This document shows, piece by piece, positions 45,177-56,614 of a DNA stretch of 64,000 bases (positions are counted from its first letter, which is position 1; each line of letters starts with the position of its first letter). Position numbers and translations under genes: made by a program. The DNA lies in assembly GCA_016648135.1 (NCBI GenBank), contig JADDOH010000524.1, forward strand, positions 461,678 to 525,677, given 5' to 3'. The notes below the pieces were generated by a model. That model was not told the DNA's origin, ran no database searches, and was given only the letters and a program-made list of their open reading frames with translations. This DNA is from Agrypnia vestita. Taxonomy: Eukaryota > Arthropoda > Insecta > Trichoptera > Phryganeidae.

Positions 45177-45806
45177 CAATTAACGTATATTATAGATATC
45201 TCACAGAGACGAAACTGTATTTCTTATGGGAAAGTAGGTATAGAAGTCATTTGGGTGTACATAGGAATTATGACCTATCACCATGTAAACACCAATTCGC
45301 CATTTCACCTGTGAATATTATACCATGCTTATTCATTTTTTGGCAGTTGTATATATGTTCAATTGCGTGGAAAAGCTTTCACATATGAGTTGGTAACCGC
45401 CTTCCAGTGTAATGCAAGTATTCGGATGAATTTCATTACACATAAAGTTATATTTGCTCTCAAAAAATTCGTTTAAAAATCAATTGAGATTTTCTCATTA
45501 GCGACATCTGTGGGGATTTAGGGGAATGAAAATGGCTTTGTACAGGCAGCATGGAAAGGCGGTTACAACTCATATGTGAAAGCTTTCCACGCAATTTGAA
45601 CATATATACAACTTCCAAAAAATGAATAAGCATGGTATATTCTATCATGGGTGGAAATGGCGAATGTTACATTGTGTAAAGTGATCACTTAAGCCAACCA
45701 TAAGATAGGTCATAAGTCCTATGTACACCCAAATGACTTCTATACCTACTTTCCCATAAGAAATTCAGTTTCGTCTCTGTGAGATATCTATAATATACGT
45801 TAATTG
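45177..45806. mobile_element. Fold-back family F, full hairpin of 630 bp
   Basis: Arms of roughly 230-250 bases: the left starts CAATTAACGTATATTATAG, the right ends with its complement. Both carry ATCTCACAGAGACGAAACTG / complement and AGGTATAGAAGTCATTTGG / complement. The central 150 bases are unpaired. Related single arms lie at 20755 and 41221. No coding; a MITE or fold-back element. Confidence 0.75.
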
Positions 45807-46540
45807 GGTTTTTTATCGGTCAGTGGTTTGTGCAGGCATTCCATCGTGATCGTAGAACAATGACGGATGTGCGAAAAATTCCATATTTACTTTTTTGGAT
45901 CGTTAGAAAGTGTAAAAGGAAAATAAAAAGTGTATTTTTCTCATTAATTTAAACGTCGTTATACGAAGTTGGTATAACGACGTTTCTGATTTGCGATCGT
46001 AGAACAATGCAGCATGTGTAAAAACGTCGTTGTACTGCGCTGACTATATCTGAGGTTTTAAAGGTATCCACTTTAAATAACTAACCCAAGTTTCAAAGGA
46101 AAATCTTTTGTACTTATCGAGCTATGACATAAAGTGTCTTTATGTTAATAATCTTCAAACTGCTCTCCTGCAAACAAAAAAGCGAGAAAAATCACATGCG
46201 TCGTTGTTCTACGATTATGACGATTCGTCCATTATAGTGACTGTTTGTATCTTTCAAATATATTTCTCCACCTAATGAGTCCATATTACACCCAAATGAT
46301 TGTCCATGTTTTCAGCGACTGTCTCGTAGGCTTAACTAGTCTATGCTGTTGGTCATCTAGCTTGCTAGTTCTTGAGCCAGACTTGATCCTCGTAGCTTAG
46401 ATAATAGGGTTTTGTGCGTAGATATTATGGGAATCAGTAACCCTAGATACAAGTCCCGCCCGTCGCTTTTTTGTACCCAAAAGCTTGTTGGTCCAAATAT
46501 ACTCCATCCGTACAAGTAGATCATTTTCCATTTGAGAAAT
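45807..46540. other. No recognised gene
   Basis: Contains GATCGTAGAACAATG twice (about 45848 and 45995) and an inverted AAACGTCGTTATACGAAG / TATAACGACGTTT text near 45950-45980. Frames at 46357-46738 overlap the next hairpin and are incidental. Confidence 0.4.
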
Positions 46541-46674
46541 ACAATCGAATCAGTATGTGTAAGCCGTGCGTACGACGCACATTGTTTCGTTGTGTTGGTG
46601 TTCACGGGTATAAACACCAACACAACGAAACAATGTGCCTCGTGCGCGCGGCTTACCCATACTAATTCGATTGT
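46541..46674. mobile_element. 134-bp hairpin MITE
   Basis: ACAATCGAATCAGTATGTGT and ACATTGTTTCGTTGTGTTGG pair with the second half (CCAACACAACGAAACAATGT ... CATACTAATTCGATTGT). Opposite-strand open frames here simply reflect the palindrome. Target duplication not resolved. Confidence 0.7.
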
Positions 46675-46980
46675 CGTTCTTAAGAGGCCCCAGTACACGA
46701 TTTTCGTATTTGCTCTCGATTTGCTAAATTTAACGTAAACTTATTAAATCATTTTGCAAAACCCATAGCTAAACACTCTTTTAATCAATTTTATTATGAT
46801 AGATCCATTTACTGTTGAAGCATTTCCTTAAAAAAATATGAACAAATATATTGTTATAACATCAAAAAAATTGTAACCCTGAAACACTATTTTAGTTTTC
46901 ATGCAATAGAGTTATCTTTGTAACAATTAATCTCTATATTTCCCCCTTATTTTATTTACAAATTGATTGTATAAAGTTTG
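46675..46980. other. AT-rich spacer
   Basis: Nothing recognised. Confidence 0.4.
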
Positions 46981-47301
46981 AAAAAAGTAACCCATAAAAA
47001 CCAAGTTTTTACAATACTCCCTTTCTCATTTTCGGGTTTCGCGCCTACTATATGCGTTTAAATATCCATACAACTTGTATAAAAAAAACATTAAAAATTT
47101 GAAAAATCCAAAATTATACTATAATTATTAATTTTTTTTAACGAAAATTTGATAGATCTTCTTGATCGTCGCCATGGGTGTGCTTGCAAAGTTTCAGCTC
47201 GATTGGATCACGGGAAAAGGGTTAAAAATCGATCCAAAGTTTTTTCGACGGCAAGTAAGCAAGCAGACGCCACGAGTTAATTAATATAAAGGGAGTAAAA
47301 A
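46981..47301 (-). repeat. Repeat family R, copy 4 (short variant)
   Basis: AAAAAAGTAACCCATAAAAA and ACTCCCTTTCTCATTTTC at left, GCGTCTGC-complement and AAAGGGAGTAAAAAG at right. The middle GC-rich patch of copy 2 is replaced by another 60-base segment, as in the fragment at 44624. Confidence 0.62.
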
Positions 47302-47930
47302 GAAGTGGTGCTATTCAGACATGAATATTTTTCGACAAGTTGTTAAATATATCGTTTTAAAAAAGACAAAAATTAAACGTTCTGTTTCCTATATTGCAGT
47401 TTCCATAAAACCATTAAAATATCGATTATTTTAATTAAACTTTACATGCGCACTGAGAAAATTTCACTAAAAATATTCAAAAAATTATACCTCATACTCA
47501 AGAATTCGCAGGGCCAAGGTAGTAACTATCGTCCCCGTGCTACGCCGGGTAATCTAATACATTGAAATGAAATAAAAGTGTATCCCCTCCGCTGCAGTTA
47601 GCGATCCGATCTACCGTCACGCCTGAAGTCGTCGTTTCAGTGGCCGCGGAGAACGAATTGTTCCGAAATATTAATTGAATTAAAATTATAATTAAGATTA
47701 AAAAATAACGTAATTTAACGTGTTATCGGCTAATCGTGGCAACCCGTAATTTGTTAACGATTGCCACGACCTAGTCCGCGCTCCCGCGCCAGGGCCGCAC
47801 TCAGACAAGGCATTATTACTTAACAAAAATCAAATTTTTTGGTAGCAAAAATACGCGGAATTTATTCATTTCCCGGTTGTAAAAGTCCAATGGTAGCATT
47901 TTTTTGATAATGACTCATGACACTTTTTAC
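47302..47930. other. Helitron-like terminus and GC-rich island
   Basis: CCCCGTGCTACGCCGGG followed by CTAAT at 47534-47558 looks like a Helitron 3' end. An island at about 47575-47810 (GGCCGCGGAGAACGAATTG, GCGCTCCCGCGCCAGGGCC) is unassigned and contains the small inverted pair TCGTGGCAA / TTGCCACGA. Confidence 0.4.
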
Positions 47931-47931
47931 A

Positions 47932-48703
47932 AATATTTATTAGAGACACTAACAGGATAATGGGTACAGTAGCCGGCAAACATCTTGAAAATTTTCGGCG
48001 TAGTGGGGGGAAGTTTGCGCATGTACCATTCCACCAACGAGACCTAAAATTTGTCTTCTGTGCATTCCCCCACTACGCCAAAAATTTTCAAGAAGTTTGC
48101 CGGCAACTGTACATGATACTCTAATAATAAAACATTATAAATGAAGACTATGCCCATTATCCCAATTGCAAGTAGTGTCTTCGGCACGCTTTAGTAACAT
48201 GAATATGTGTATTATATGTTTAGTGTTTGAATGTAGTGTGACCATATAAGAATATGTAAATAAATAATTTAATTAATGAATCTATAGGTTCAGGTTTATC
48301 ATTTAGAAGATGAATGTTGTGTATGACTGAGTTTTTGAACGATGACAAGATATCTGCAAGAATACCAGCATCAATGATAGGGTCAGCGCAATACATATTG
48401 TATGTTCGACACAATCTTGTGATGGGAGAAAAGTAACCAACAATATTAGTGTTCTGGCTTATTCTAAAGAATTCCGGGATTCTTATACGGGGTTTAAAAT
48501 GCAAATGTGTGTCAGATAGAGAAAGTAAATCCTGAGAATCTTGTATAACAAAACGAGATAGGATATTTTCCGTCGGGACTCAAGTTTGTGCATCTTGAAA
48601 AAGGCAAGTCGATTCTCGTAGCTGTGAAGGTTATTGTGTTGACCAGCTTTGTATGAAAAAATACGTAGAAACTTTTTCTGCACTCTTTTGATTCTCGCAA
48701 CAT
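47932..48703 (-). pseudogene. LINE family L1 3' half, interrupted by a MITE
   Basis: On the minus strand: KKFLRIFSYKAGQHNNLHS, FFKMHKLESRRKISYLVLLY, a frame break near 48530, then HFKPRIRIPEFFRISQNTN, GYFSPITRLCRTYNMYCADP and SFKNSVIHNIHLLND. Jockey/CR1-type C-terminal layout. The 3' untranslated end (GAGACACTAACAGGATAATG) matches the copy at 30010. Truncated at the 5' end near 48700. Confidence 0.7.
47967..48109. mobile_element. 143-bp Tc1-type MITE with TA duplication
   Basis: Ends CAGTAGCCGGCAAACATCTT and the complement of CAGTTGCCGGCAAACTTC; TA at 47965-47966 and 48110-48111. The related LINE copy near 30060 has GGTACATGATACTCT uninterrupted, confirming the insertion point. CAGT termini are typical of Tc1-like elements. 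Confidence 0.85.
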
Positions 48704-48779
48704 GTGTTGTCTATTGGATTCTTACTTTATTACTGGCTGCCCAAAAGGTTCATGATCGTTGGATGCACACAACATACCC

Positions 48780-48960
48780 TAATAACCTCAAGTGGAAAGC
48801 AAAATTTCGAAACGGTGCTAAGATCACATGCCATGGCTCCCTACAAAATAAATCCAGAAGCACATAGTGAGTGCAAAGATTTTCCCCGCAAGCGACTTAG
48901 TTACCGCATTTCCACCGCATTCAGTCTACTTTCATTCATGTTAGTTTTATTTATTTCATA
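48780..48960 (-). pseudogene. RTE-like LINE fragment
   Basis: Minus strand NESRLNAVEMR, stop, LSRLRGKSL is a degenerate version of the sequence at 51411-51587. Short and broken. Confidence 0.45.
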
Positions 48961-49370
48961 AATATAGAAAAATTGTTAGAGAGTTTCGTGCATATGGAGA
49001 TAGACAAAAAAGAGAAGTGTGGAAAATTGTACAGTTAGTTTCGAAAAAACAATTGAAGGTGTCCCTAAAAGGGTCTATATGCAAAAACAAAATTTTACAG
49101 GATAGAGGAAAAACACTTGAAATAAATAATCAGAATCTCAGATTTTTTTTATTTTCTCTAATTTACATGCTTTTTATTTATATTTTCTTTATTTTTTATG
49201 TTATTATGCAATCCCAGTGACATCTTGAAACTGTCGTGTTTCATATATATCATCATATTTGTCACTAACAGATGAATACAGAGGAATAAAGACTCTTTTC
49301 TTACGTTAGCTTTGTATTTCGTTGAATTTTGATTGAATTTCGGTAAAATTGAGTGGAAATCATGGAAAAT
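48961..49370. other. AT-rich spacer, no gene
   Basis: A low-complexity hydrophobic frame (49017-49220) is not credible coding. Confidence 0.4.
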
Positions 49371-49374
49371 AAAT

Positions 49375-49610
49375 GCCGCACATGGTACATATTGTTATAT
49401 AGATCATTTTGACCTGATATACTGTGGTATCCCTAGGGAGCGCGGATATAAATATGCCGCCATTTTGAGGACGCGGTCTCTTTTGTTTTGCGCCCGCGAC
49501 ATAGACAGTAGGTAGAACGGTCGTTCCTCACGTAAGTCCCAAATAAAAGGGCATATACAAAGTATCCCGTGTGTAATTGGAGGCTATCCCAATCTCATCC
49601 GGAGTAGAGA
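49375..49610 (+). mobile_element. Candidate LTR/leader of a gypsy-type retroelement
   Basis: TATAAAT at 49447-49453, a GC-rich start region (GGACGCGGTCTCTTTTG), AATAAA at 49542-49547 and then TTGGAGGCTATCCCAATCTC at 49577-49596, a leader text similar to that at 10502-10486. LTR borders and internal coding are absent. Confidence 0.35.
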
Positions 49611-50164
49611 TACTACATATACTACATAGACCCATTTTATAGGGACGCCTTAGATTGTCTACATTTTTCAATATGTATATGTATACTTGTACATAATTGG
49701 AAAATAGCTGAAGCCATCCCTGTTGAATTGAAATTGAGATTCTAATGTCCAGTTAACAGGCAATTTCAACACCGTTTAATTAACAGCGAGTACTCCCGCG
49801 TCCCGTAGCGGCCATAAATAATTCAGATTAACGATTATATCGGCCCACATATTTTGATACCAGATTTATTCTCTTCGTTATAATGGACCAGCGCGGTGTG
49901 CATACGTAATTCACACGCCCTAGGTACGCCGGCGGACCTCTGACTACCCCGCTCAAGTAAATGCGCTTATTATAATAACATTTTATCTTATAATAACGAG
50001 ATTGGATAATTTATGCAGCGCAATTTTCCTAAAAAAACAAATCACCCTTTTAATCCTAGACTGATTAAAAAAATTCAAAACTGTCATGTGAACTTATGAA
50101 TTTTATAACCTGTATGATTAACCAAAAGTCGCATGTTCATAAAATAACTACGTCATACATACCG
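49611..50164. other. No gene; GC-rich island at about 49775-49960
   Basis: CGAGTACTCCCGCGTCCCG and GGTACGCCGGCGGACCTCTG stand out from AT-rich flanks. No open frame or repeat match. Confidence 0.35.
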
Positions 50165-50167
50165 TAA

Positions 50168-50877
50168 TGCCATGTATTAGGGGACAAATCGCGAAACATT
50201 CCGCGCGGCATATCGCATCAACATCTACGCTCATGACAATACAATGACGTGGTCATTTGACGTGTACACACGGGGACTGACATATCACTTGTCGCGGAAA
50301 TGTCGCCCGATGAGGTTATGATGACAGCTGCGTATCTATTTATTTTAACGAAACGTAAGAGGAGAAAAAGGTGGTGGGTGCGAAATTATTTATTGCAACG
50401 AGAAAGAAGGATGGATATTCTATGCGATCTTCGAATGTCTGACGGATCTTTTGTCGATTTCACTCGAATGACAACATCTGATTTTGACAATTTATTACAA
50501 ATGATCGGGCCTTCCATAGCCAAGCAAGACAATATTAAGGAACGCTCTTAGCCCTCACATCATTTTATTTTTATATTCACGGTTTGAAGTGTCTCACAAA
50601 ATTGTACGGCTTTGGTAAAGCGCGATGAGTTGGAGAACAATTTCGTTTCCTCACATTAATGTAATGTTGACGGATACAGCGCATGCGCATTCACTTGTAA
50701 ACATACCACGTGGTACTGACGCCCAGCGTGATGTCGCCGTGAGCTCGCTCGGGTACCGTGCGCATAGCAACGTTTCCGCGGCACGTAGAAATGCCCCGCT
50801 ATGTTGTGCGCGACGTCACGTAGACTCTATGCCGCGTGTGATGTTGAGAGACAATTTGTCAATTTGAATACATGGCT
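50168..50877 (+). mobile_element. Non-autonomous PIF/Harbinger element 2, 710 bp
   Basis: Left TIR TGCCATGTATTAGGGGACAA; right end is the complement of AGCCATGTATTC (the inner TIR part is decayed). TAA at 50165-50167 and 50878-50880. Carries the N-terminal part of a HARBI1-like protein (50300-50551) and GC-rich subterminal regions shared with the copy at 28185. Confidence 0.82.
50300..50551 (+). pseudogene. HARBI1-like transposase N-terminal fragment
   Basis: Starts MSPDEVMMTAAYLFI and includes RKRRKRWWVRNYLLQRER, RRMDILCDLRMSDGSF and FDNLLQMIGPSIAKQD. These are the conserved N-terminal blocks of insect PIF/Harbinger nucleases (about 350 residues). Translation ends at residue 83, before any DDE residue; the rest of the gene has been deleted. 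Basic Arg/Lys-rich segment at residues 18-24. Confidence 0.75.
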
Positions 50878-50880
50878 TAA

Positions 50881-51036
50881 GAATTACGAATACACCAGCC
50901 TTCAATTGAAGATTTAGCAAATAATATTCAGCAACAAAAAATCACTAGTGTAAAAAATATTATTAGTTTGCACATTTCTAGATACGGCATCAGAGTTAAG
51001 CTAGGTTATTTTTTAATTTTGATACATCGAGGTTAG
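50881..51036. other. AT-rich spacer
   Basis: Nothing recognised. Confidence 0.4.
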
Positions 51037-51112
51037 CTATCACTGTCCAAAGTTAGCTATCACTGTCTAAGAACCTACTACAAAGCTGTTGTAGGTTCTA
51101 GGACAGTGATGA
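51037..51112. repeat. Hairpin, about 24-base arms
   Basis: ATCACTGTCTAAGAACCTAC pairs with GTAGGTTCTAGGACAGTGAT around a short loop; AGCTATCACTGTCCAAAG just upstream repeats the outer arm. Confidence 0.6.
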
Positions 51113-51229
51113 CCCTGGAATGAAGTTGTGTGTCTTCCTACACCAAGCATGATTATTATGATAAAAAATTAAAAACGAGCCACATGAGAAATGGAAAAAC
51201 TATGGGCATGATTTAACTAATTAAATAAC

Positions 51230-51400
51230 TAACCATCACGCCGTTTCCCCGCAGGGGTAGGGAGAGAGTGTAGAATGCCATATTCATCTATCTTGGCATA
51301 CCACTTTTGCTTCCACTGTAATCATACATCTTCTCACGCTTGTTCTACGATTTTTGAGGCTTTTCCCAGAGCCATCCTCTAATATCTGTAGTATCTGGTC
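51230..51400 (-). repeat. LINE 3'-terminal text
   Basis: CGCCGTTTCCCCGCAGGGGT begins a known style of RTE-type LINE 3' end, continuing into the coding fragment to the right. Confidence 0.4.
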
Positions 51401-51410
51401 GTGACTATAT

Positions 51411-51587
51411 CTACGGCCTACAGTCGACATTACATTCACTTCTAATTTGTTCATCCCTTACTCTATCCATCAAAGATTTTCCACACAAGCGCTTTAGTGA
51501 CCGCATCTCCACCGCATTCAGTCTACTTTCATTCCTTTTTTGCCAATTATAGGCTTCACGTCCATACATCAGAGTTGACACTAGAAC
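51411..51587 (-). pseudogene. LINE protein fragment (RT C-terminal linker)
   Basis: Minus strand reads VLVSTLMYGREAYNWQKRN, ESRLNAVEMRSLKRLCGKSL and MDRVRDEQIRSECNVDCRP before a stop at 51413-51411. LMYG.E.W ... R.NA.EM..LR...G ... DR.R is a widespread linker region after the RT domain in insect LINEs. About 58 codons, truncated on both sides. Confidence 0.65.
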
Positions 51588-51737
51588 ACCATTATGTGTT
51601 GAATGATTTAGTGTTAAAAATGCTACTTTATCATACTATTAAACGTTATAAACTACCTGATTTTAGTATGGGTAGCTTTACTTCCCGGTTTCGCTCGAAA
51701 TTTGTATTATTGTATATATTCATTTTATATATATTGA

Positions 51738-51800
51738 GTAGCTTGTTGGTCTTGTGGTTAGGGTACTCGCCTCATGATTCAAAGTTCGTGGGTTTCTCTA
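51738..51800 (+). repeat. SINE family S, head-only copy
   Basis: TAGCTTGTTGGTCTTGTGGT matches the family S head; the copy is cut soon after GTTCGTGGGTTTC. Confidence 0.45.
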
Positions 51801-53128
51801 TTTTTTTTTTAAATATTCCCTTATTTTTCATTAAATTTTTTAAATAAATTGATGCTTTAAAAAGAAAATAGCCATAATAAACAATTCAAAGCTCAGTAAA
51901 GTGTTTCTCCTCAAAAAAAAATGCGTCTTATATTTGCCAGTTAATTGGGTAAAGGTCAAAGGTTGAAATTTCATGGCTTTTGCTTCCTCGCAAAAACAAT
52001 CATTCCGCTTTACTTGTATAATTAAAGATATTTAAATAATATTGATTTAGGACGTTAATTAATATTTATAATTTTGTTATAAAACTTTAAAAGTAGGCAA
52101 CCAAATCATATCTATCTCCCCTCGCTCCCCTCGACCGCGGAGCCGAAGGGCGCCAGGTAAATGCGGCAAAAAGTAATCACATTAGGTATTACTACAAAGG
52201 TAACTTCATATTGTAGGGTAACCGTGATGCTGCAATAGGAGAATATTCTGAACAGTTTGGTAAGAAACAATAATATTTATGTATGAGTCTTACAACTCAT
52301 GACGCAACTGAATATTTTTAATTCAGCGTGATTCGAACATTGCAGACATTAAAATTTTTGAGATAATCAATGAAACCAAAGACAAAATAATGTTTATATT
52401 AAGTTTTACACTATTATGACGAATGGATAGACCATTGATCCGAATCTGGATAGTTTTAAACTAATATATGAAGTTATTCTATATTTATTATTAAAATATC
52501 TAACTGCAATTTATTTTCGAACATTAACATTTTTATTATCTTATAGCTTGAAACAGGGTTATCAAAAGTGTTATATAACAAGTTTAATGTGATTTAAAAT
52601 TTACCATTTATCTGCCAGCAAAATTTAACATGGGTGAAATGTGTAAACCAACCAAGATGCTTAAAAATAAAATATGTTATTCCATATATACACATTTACT
52701 AAAAATTTCTTGTAACACGATTTTTTGTCAGAATTTAATAATAATTGTCGCCCAATAATATATTTTTTATTTTTTTATTAATAAACGGAATACGTAACAC
52801 ATCCAAAGACTACAAAAATCAACTAACATAAATTTCTTGTATATGGTCTGGTTTCACGGCTGCTGCCAATATGTTTGACTTGTTTAAAAGTCTACCTCTT
52901 CTTATAGTGTCATCTATCGGAGATCGACGATCGAAAAATGAATAAAAAAAACTACTAAGAGCTTGTAAATTTTGAAACAAGTATGAAAAGGTCAAACTAA
53001 ATACTCTTAAAGACATAATAATTCGCGCTTTATTACAAAAAATCGTTTTTATTCGAAGAGTGTTTGGAATGATATTTCAAAAAAATAAAAAAATGTTTAC
53101 CTATTAATGATTTAAAATTAGTTTTATT
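51801..53128. other. AT-rich stretch, no gene; small GC patch near 52120-52160
   Basis: CTCGCTCCCCTCGACCGCGG near 52122 is isolated. No coding. Confidence 0.45.
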
Positions 53129-53222
53129 CACTTTAAGTTTATCTCTTAGGAAAAGCACTCTAACGACATGGAAATCACTTTAAGTTTATCTCTTAGGAAA
53201 AGCACTCTAACGACATGGAAAT
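53129..53222. repeat. Perfect 47-bp tandem duplication
   Basis: The unit starting CACTTTAAGTTTATCTCTTA and ending CGACATGGAAAT is present twice without differences (53129-53175, 53176-53222). Perfect identity suggests a recent event or an assembly artefact. Confidence 0.85.
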
Positions 53223-53725
53223 CAAACATCATGGTATTTCATGAAAATTATATGATGTTCTTAAAATATTATGCAATTCAGATAATATTTACATCAATAT
53301 CTCAATGTATACAAAATTGGAAAACCTTAAAAAAATTCTGATTATATCACACCATTAATTGTGAGCTTTTTAAAAATGCAATATTATTTGGTGAACAAAT
53401 TAAATGAAAATTAACGAATAGAGAAAATATGGACTTGGAGGATTCTATTCTATGACATCCATTTCTGGGCGTTGGAATCAGGTGTCGGCCACAAATACTG
53501 ACGTTCTGAAGATGGCTGACGACCTGAAGATAAAAATACTGACCTTGTATGGATGAAAAATGTATAAGTAGATTTTCCAGATGAGTAGGGAGATGTTTCA
53601 TGCTGAATTTCGATTTCGGTTTCTTGCATACTTGACCCTATTCAGTGTTGAAAAAGTGTCTCATCGACAATAATACAGGAATGTGGGACAAACAATGTTG
53701 TCGTTGATGGTAGGTTAGCAGATGC
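53223..53725. other. No recognised gene
   Basis: AT-rich; minus frame 53601-53347 shows no motif. Confidence 0.4.
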
Positions 53726-53727
53726 GG

Positions 53728-53866
53728 CTTGTTGGTCTTGTGACTGATTCGAACCTCACTCTAGACCAGAAAGTTAGTCCTATTTTCATAGCATAAGCGT
53801 TTAGTTTAATTTGAAAATAGCAAGAATATTAAAGTTGCACGTATTCCGTGTTCGCATCTCTATTTA
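53728..53866 (+). mobile_element. SINE family S, copy 5
   Basis: GGCTTGTTGGTCTTGTGACT, GATTCGAACCTCACTC, TTAGTCCTATTTTCATAG and ATTCCGTGTTCGCATCTC in the family order, with a short internal loss between head and B box. Confidence 0.6.
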
Positions 53867-54081
53867 AAAAAATAGACTCGCGATGTGGACATCCAAGTGC
53901 ATGGATACTGCAATAATTGTTTGTCAGCTCTTTGTATAATTGCATCAAAGGGGGCATACATAGTATAAAAGCTGGAACCCAAAAATGGACAGGCACCTCA
54001 TCATGAAGTCTCCACAGCAGTCCGATCACTGGCCTTGCTTCGCTCTCGTCTAGGGAAGACCTCCCGTTGCGCGTGATCTTA

Positions 54082-54666
54082 GTGCTTGTTCAGAAACAGC
54101 GGGAACCGCGCAGTTTCAGAATCGCGTTTCAAAACATGCGATTTGTGTCATGTGTTCACACAGCCGCGGTTAGTAAGCGATTTGTGCGCGCGAAAATAAA
54201 CGTCAGTTTGACAGCTCCGGTGACGTTCTCCATCTTTGAATATCAGAGATATATTCACTCATTACTTTATGAACGACGGCCGTATTCCATGGCAAGACAC
54301 AAAAATATCATTCTTTCTTTTTGATTTTTGGTGAATAAATATCCACTTACCTAAAATACTATTTTTTCCAACGTGTCTTCACCATTTCCAAATATCTCCA
54401 CCGACTCCTGCCAAGCTTGATTCTTGACATATTTGAGTAATCCTCACGCTGAAGATCCCATATTGCAGGTCTTTTCTCCACTTCATAAAAAGTTCAGTGT
54501 CAAAGCGATCCATAACCATAGAAAAGAGAATATAATCCACCCGTGCGCTTGTTGCGACATGGGAACCGCGCGGTGAACGATCACATACAAACCTAAGTAA
54601 ATAAGAGCCGCGCGGATCCCACGCGATTCTGAAACTGCGCGGTTCCCGCTGTGTCTGAACAAGCAC
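54082..54666. mobile_element. 585-bp Harbinger-type MITE
   Basis: TIRs GTGCTTGTTCAGAAACAGCG (left) and the complement of GTGCTTGTTCAGACACAGCG (right), extending about 45 bases through CAGTTTCAGAATCGCG. TTA at 54079-54081 and 54667-54669. The interior has a second copy of the inner TIR text (GGGAACCGCGCGGTGAACG, about 54561) and no complete coding; open frames on both strands mostly span the TIRs. Confidence 0.82.
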
Positions 54667-54669
54667 TTA

Positions 54670-55504
54670 GTGTACCTACTATGGACACTATGGACTTTGT
54701 GCACTCTTAATTTATACTTAAACTATAGCATTTCTTGTACATATGTAACTTGAGATTCCCACTTGATGTATGATAAGTATGTTCCGATTGTCATTTGTCC
54801 CTGCGCCTTGGAGGCATTGATGAGGTTTTGTGCGAACGCCTCCTCGTCCCGTTCGCATTCTCATGACTGTCGGCAGGACGGTGAGTATGGCCACTTTAGT
54901 ATTAAAAAAATGCTGAACATGGGTGGCAAAAGTGTAGAACCGTTATGGGAGCTACAGGGAACTGCCCTGGGTCCCTCTTCTCTGTTCTCAGTCTTACGCT
55001 GTTATTTTACTTGTACATCTTCACTTGCTACCGGAGCTTATCTCTGTAAGAAATAAGAAACCATACGAATATGCAACACTCTTTCATCACTATGCCTATA
55101 CCCCAAAGGTGTAAAATGGCACATGAAAAATAATAAACGTCTATCCCCTAGCAAAGCCGGATCTTCTAGTATATTTTTGTCCGTCGTCCTGTTTCGCTTT
55201 GTGGTCACCACCCGCGGCTGTCCGCGGGGCTCCTGTAATTATATTATGGAGATTTATTTAAATGAAATAGTAACCATAACATTTGGGTTAAGCTTTCTGT
55301 GGGGAATCTAATGCCCGTTGCTTTCATGTGAAAATGACCGTCGTCGATCTGCCGCGTTTATTTGGATTTTTTTATGAATTCGGATCATTTTATGGTGGAT
55401 TTGAATGAAAAAGTGCTCATCTCTGCGGTATTCAAAGCCGGAATGGTGATATTCAAACGTGCGAGATGATTATACCTTAATTACTTAGATTAGAAAACGA
55501 ATAT
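54670..55504. other. No recognised gene; possible Helitron terminus near 55150
   Basis: The plus frame 54763-55056 (97 codons) has no domain I can name. CCCCTAGCAAAGCCGGATCT followed by CTAGT at about 55146-55171 may be a decayed Helitron 3' end. Confidence 0.35.
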
Positions 55505-56290
55505 TTATTTATTTATTTACTTAATACACGGTACAACGTACCATTAAAGAAACAATATATATAAACATGTTTAGATTGATAGGTAATAATAAAAAAGGGG
55601 ATAAGGTATAATTCTATCAAAAACAATTAATAAAGTGATATTTAAAGAAAATTAAAACATTACTTAACATAAAGTATAACAAAATTACATCAAATGAAAT
55701 AATAGTTATCAAATCAAATATGAAAGTCAACAATCAATAAAACTACAACAAATTAAAATAATTATGTCTGAAATTCAAGAAGCAACAAAATTACAACAAA
55801 ATGAAATTATTGTAAACAAATCAAATCTGAAACTCAAGAAGCAATAAAAATGACAGTAAAATAAAATGAAATGTAAAATTCAAAAATCTAAAAACAAGAG
55901 ATAGACATGACATCAATAACCAATTATAAACGACCGAATTCGTCCAGAAGAGCTTTCTTGTAGGCGGCTAGTGTTTCCGAAAAAACATCCGATAGGTAGC
56001 CATACTCGTTTCCTAACCTATGGAGCCTTCTAATAGGTGAGCTATAGAGATAATTTACACTAACATTGTCACAATGAAACGATATACTTTGTCTAGTGCT
56101 CCTGGAAGGGATGTGATAAAAAATTAGCTGCGTTAGTTCTGAACTGTTGTAATAATTATTTACGATTTTATACAGTAATACGAGGTCAGCAATTTTCCTT
56201 CTATCGGATAATCTATTTAGTTTAATTAGAGACAATAGAAAATTACAATTTATGTCCATTATTGGTATGTGTAATTTAAAATTAACAAAT
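55505..56290 (-). pseudogene. Jockey-like LINE family L3, copy 1 (3' end)
   Basis: Minus strand: FKLHIPIMDINCNFLLSLIK, NRLSDRRKIADLVLLYKIVN, YHIPSRSTRQSISFHC and RRLHRLGNEYGYLSDVF, stop at 55926-55924. A 420-base A-rich 3' region follows, ending at a GGTAC-AAC-GTACC hairpin and a (TAAA)n tail near 55505. The coding match begins abruptly near 56287, so the copy is strongly 5'-truncated. It is nearly identical to the copy at 59430. Confidence 0.75.
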
Positions 56291-56610
56291 AATTTAAAAT
56301 TAACGAATAAAATGGAATTTGATATTTTATACAGTCTATATTTATAAAAGTAGCTACTCTTAACTACTGCAAGCTCTAACAAAAAATGAGTACAGCCAAA
56401 TAAATGAAAATAAATGCATATCTATCATTTACGATACCACGCTTTTTGCACGTCAAATATCAGGTAGTCGACCATTGATGTCCCTTTCATTAGTTGGGCG
56501 AATTTGAATCTCCCCAGCGACAGTTAATATTTCCAACATATATTCCGTTTGTTTAACCTTACAGAATAAATAGTAGAAGGTATCAATGGTGACGTTTGTG
56601 TGAAGACTCT
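56291..56610. other. No recognised gene
   Basis: Short duplicated AT-rich text (AATTTAAAATTAACRAATAA) at the LINE break, then unassigned sequence. Confidence 0.4.
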
Positions 56611-56614
56611 CATA

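Noticed and set aside
46357..46738. Several overlapping open frames on both strands
   Set aside because: They arise from the 134-base palindrome and carry the same peptide in mirrored form.
53100..53225. CRISPR-like direct repeats
   Set aside because: Two adjacent copies without spacers in a eukaryotic context: a tandem duplication.
54067..54704. Open frames with a shared Gln-Arg-Glu-Pro-Arg-Ser-Phe-Arg-Ile segment
   Set aside because: The shared peptide is just the translated MITE terminal inverted repeat, read from both ends.
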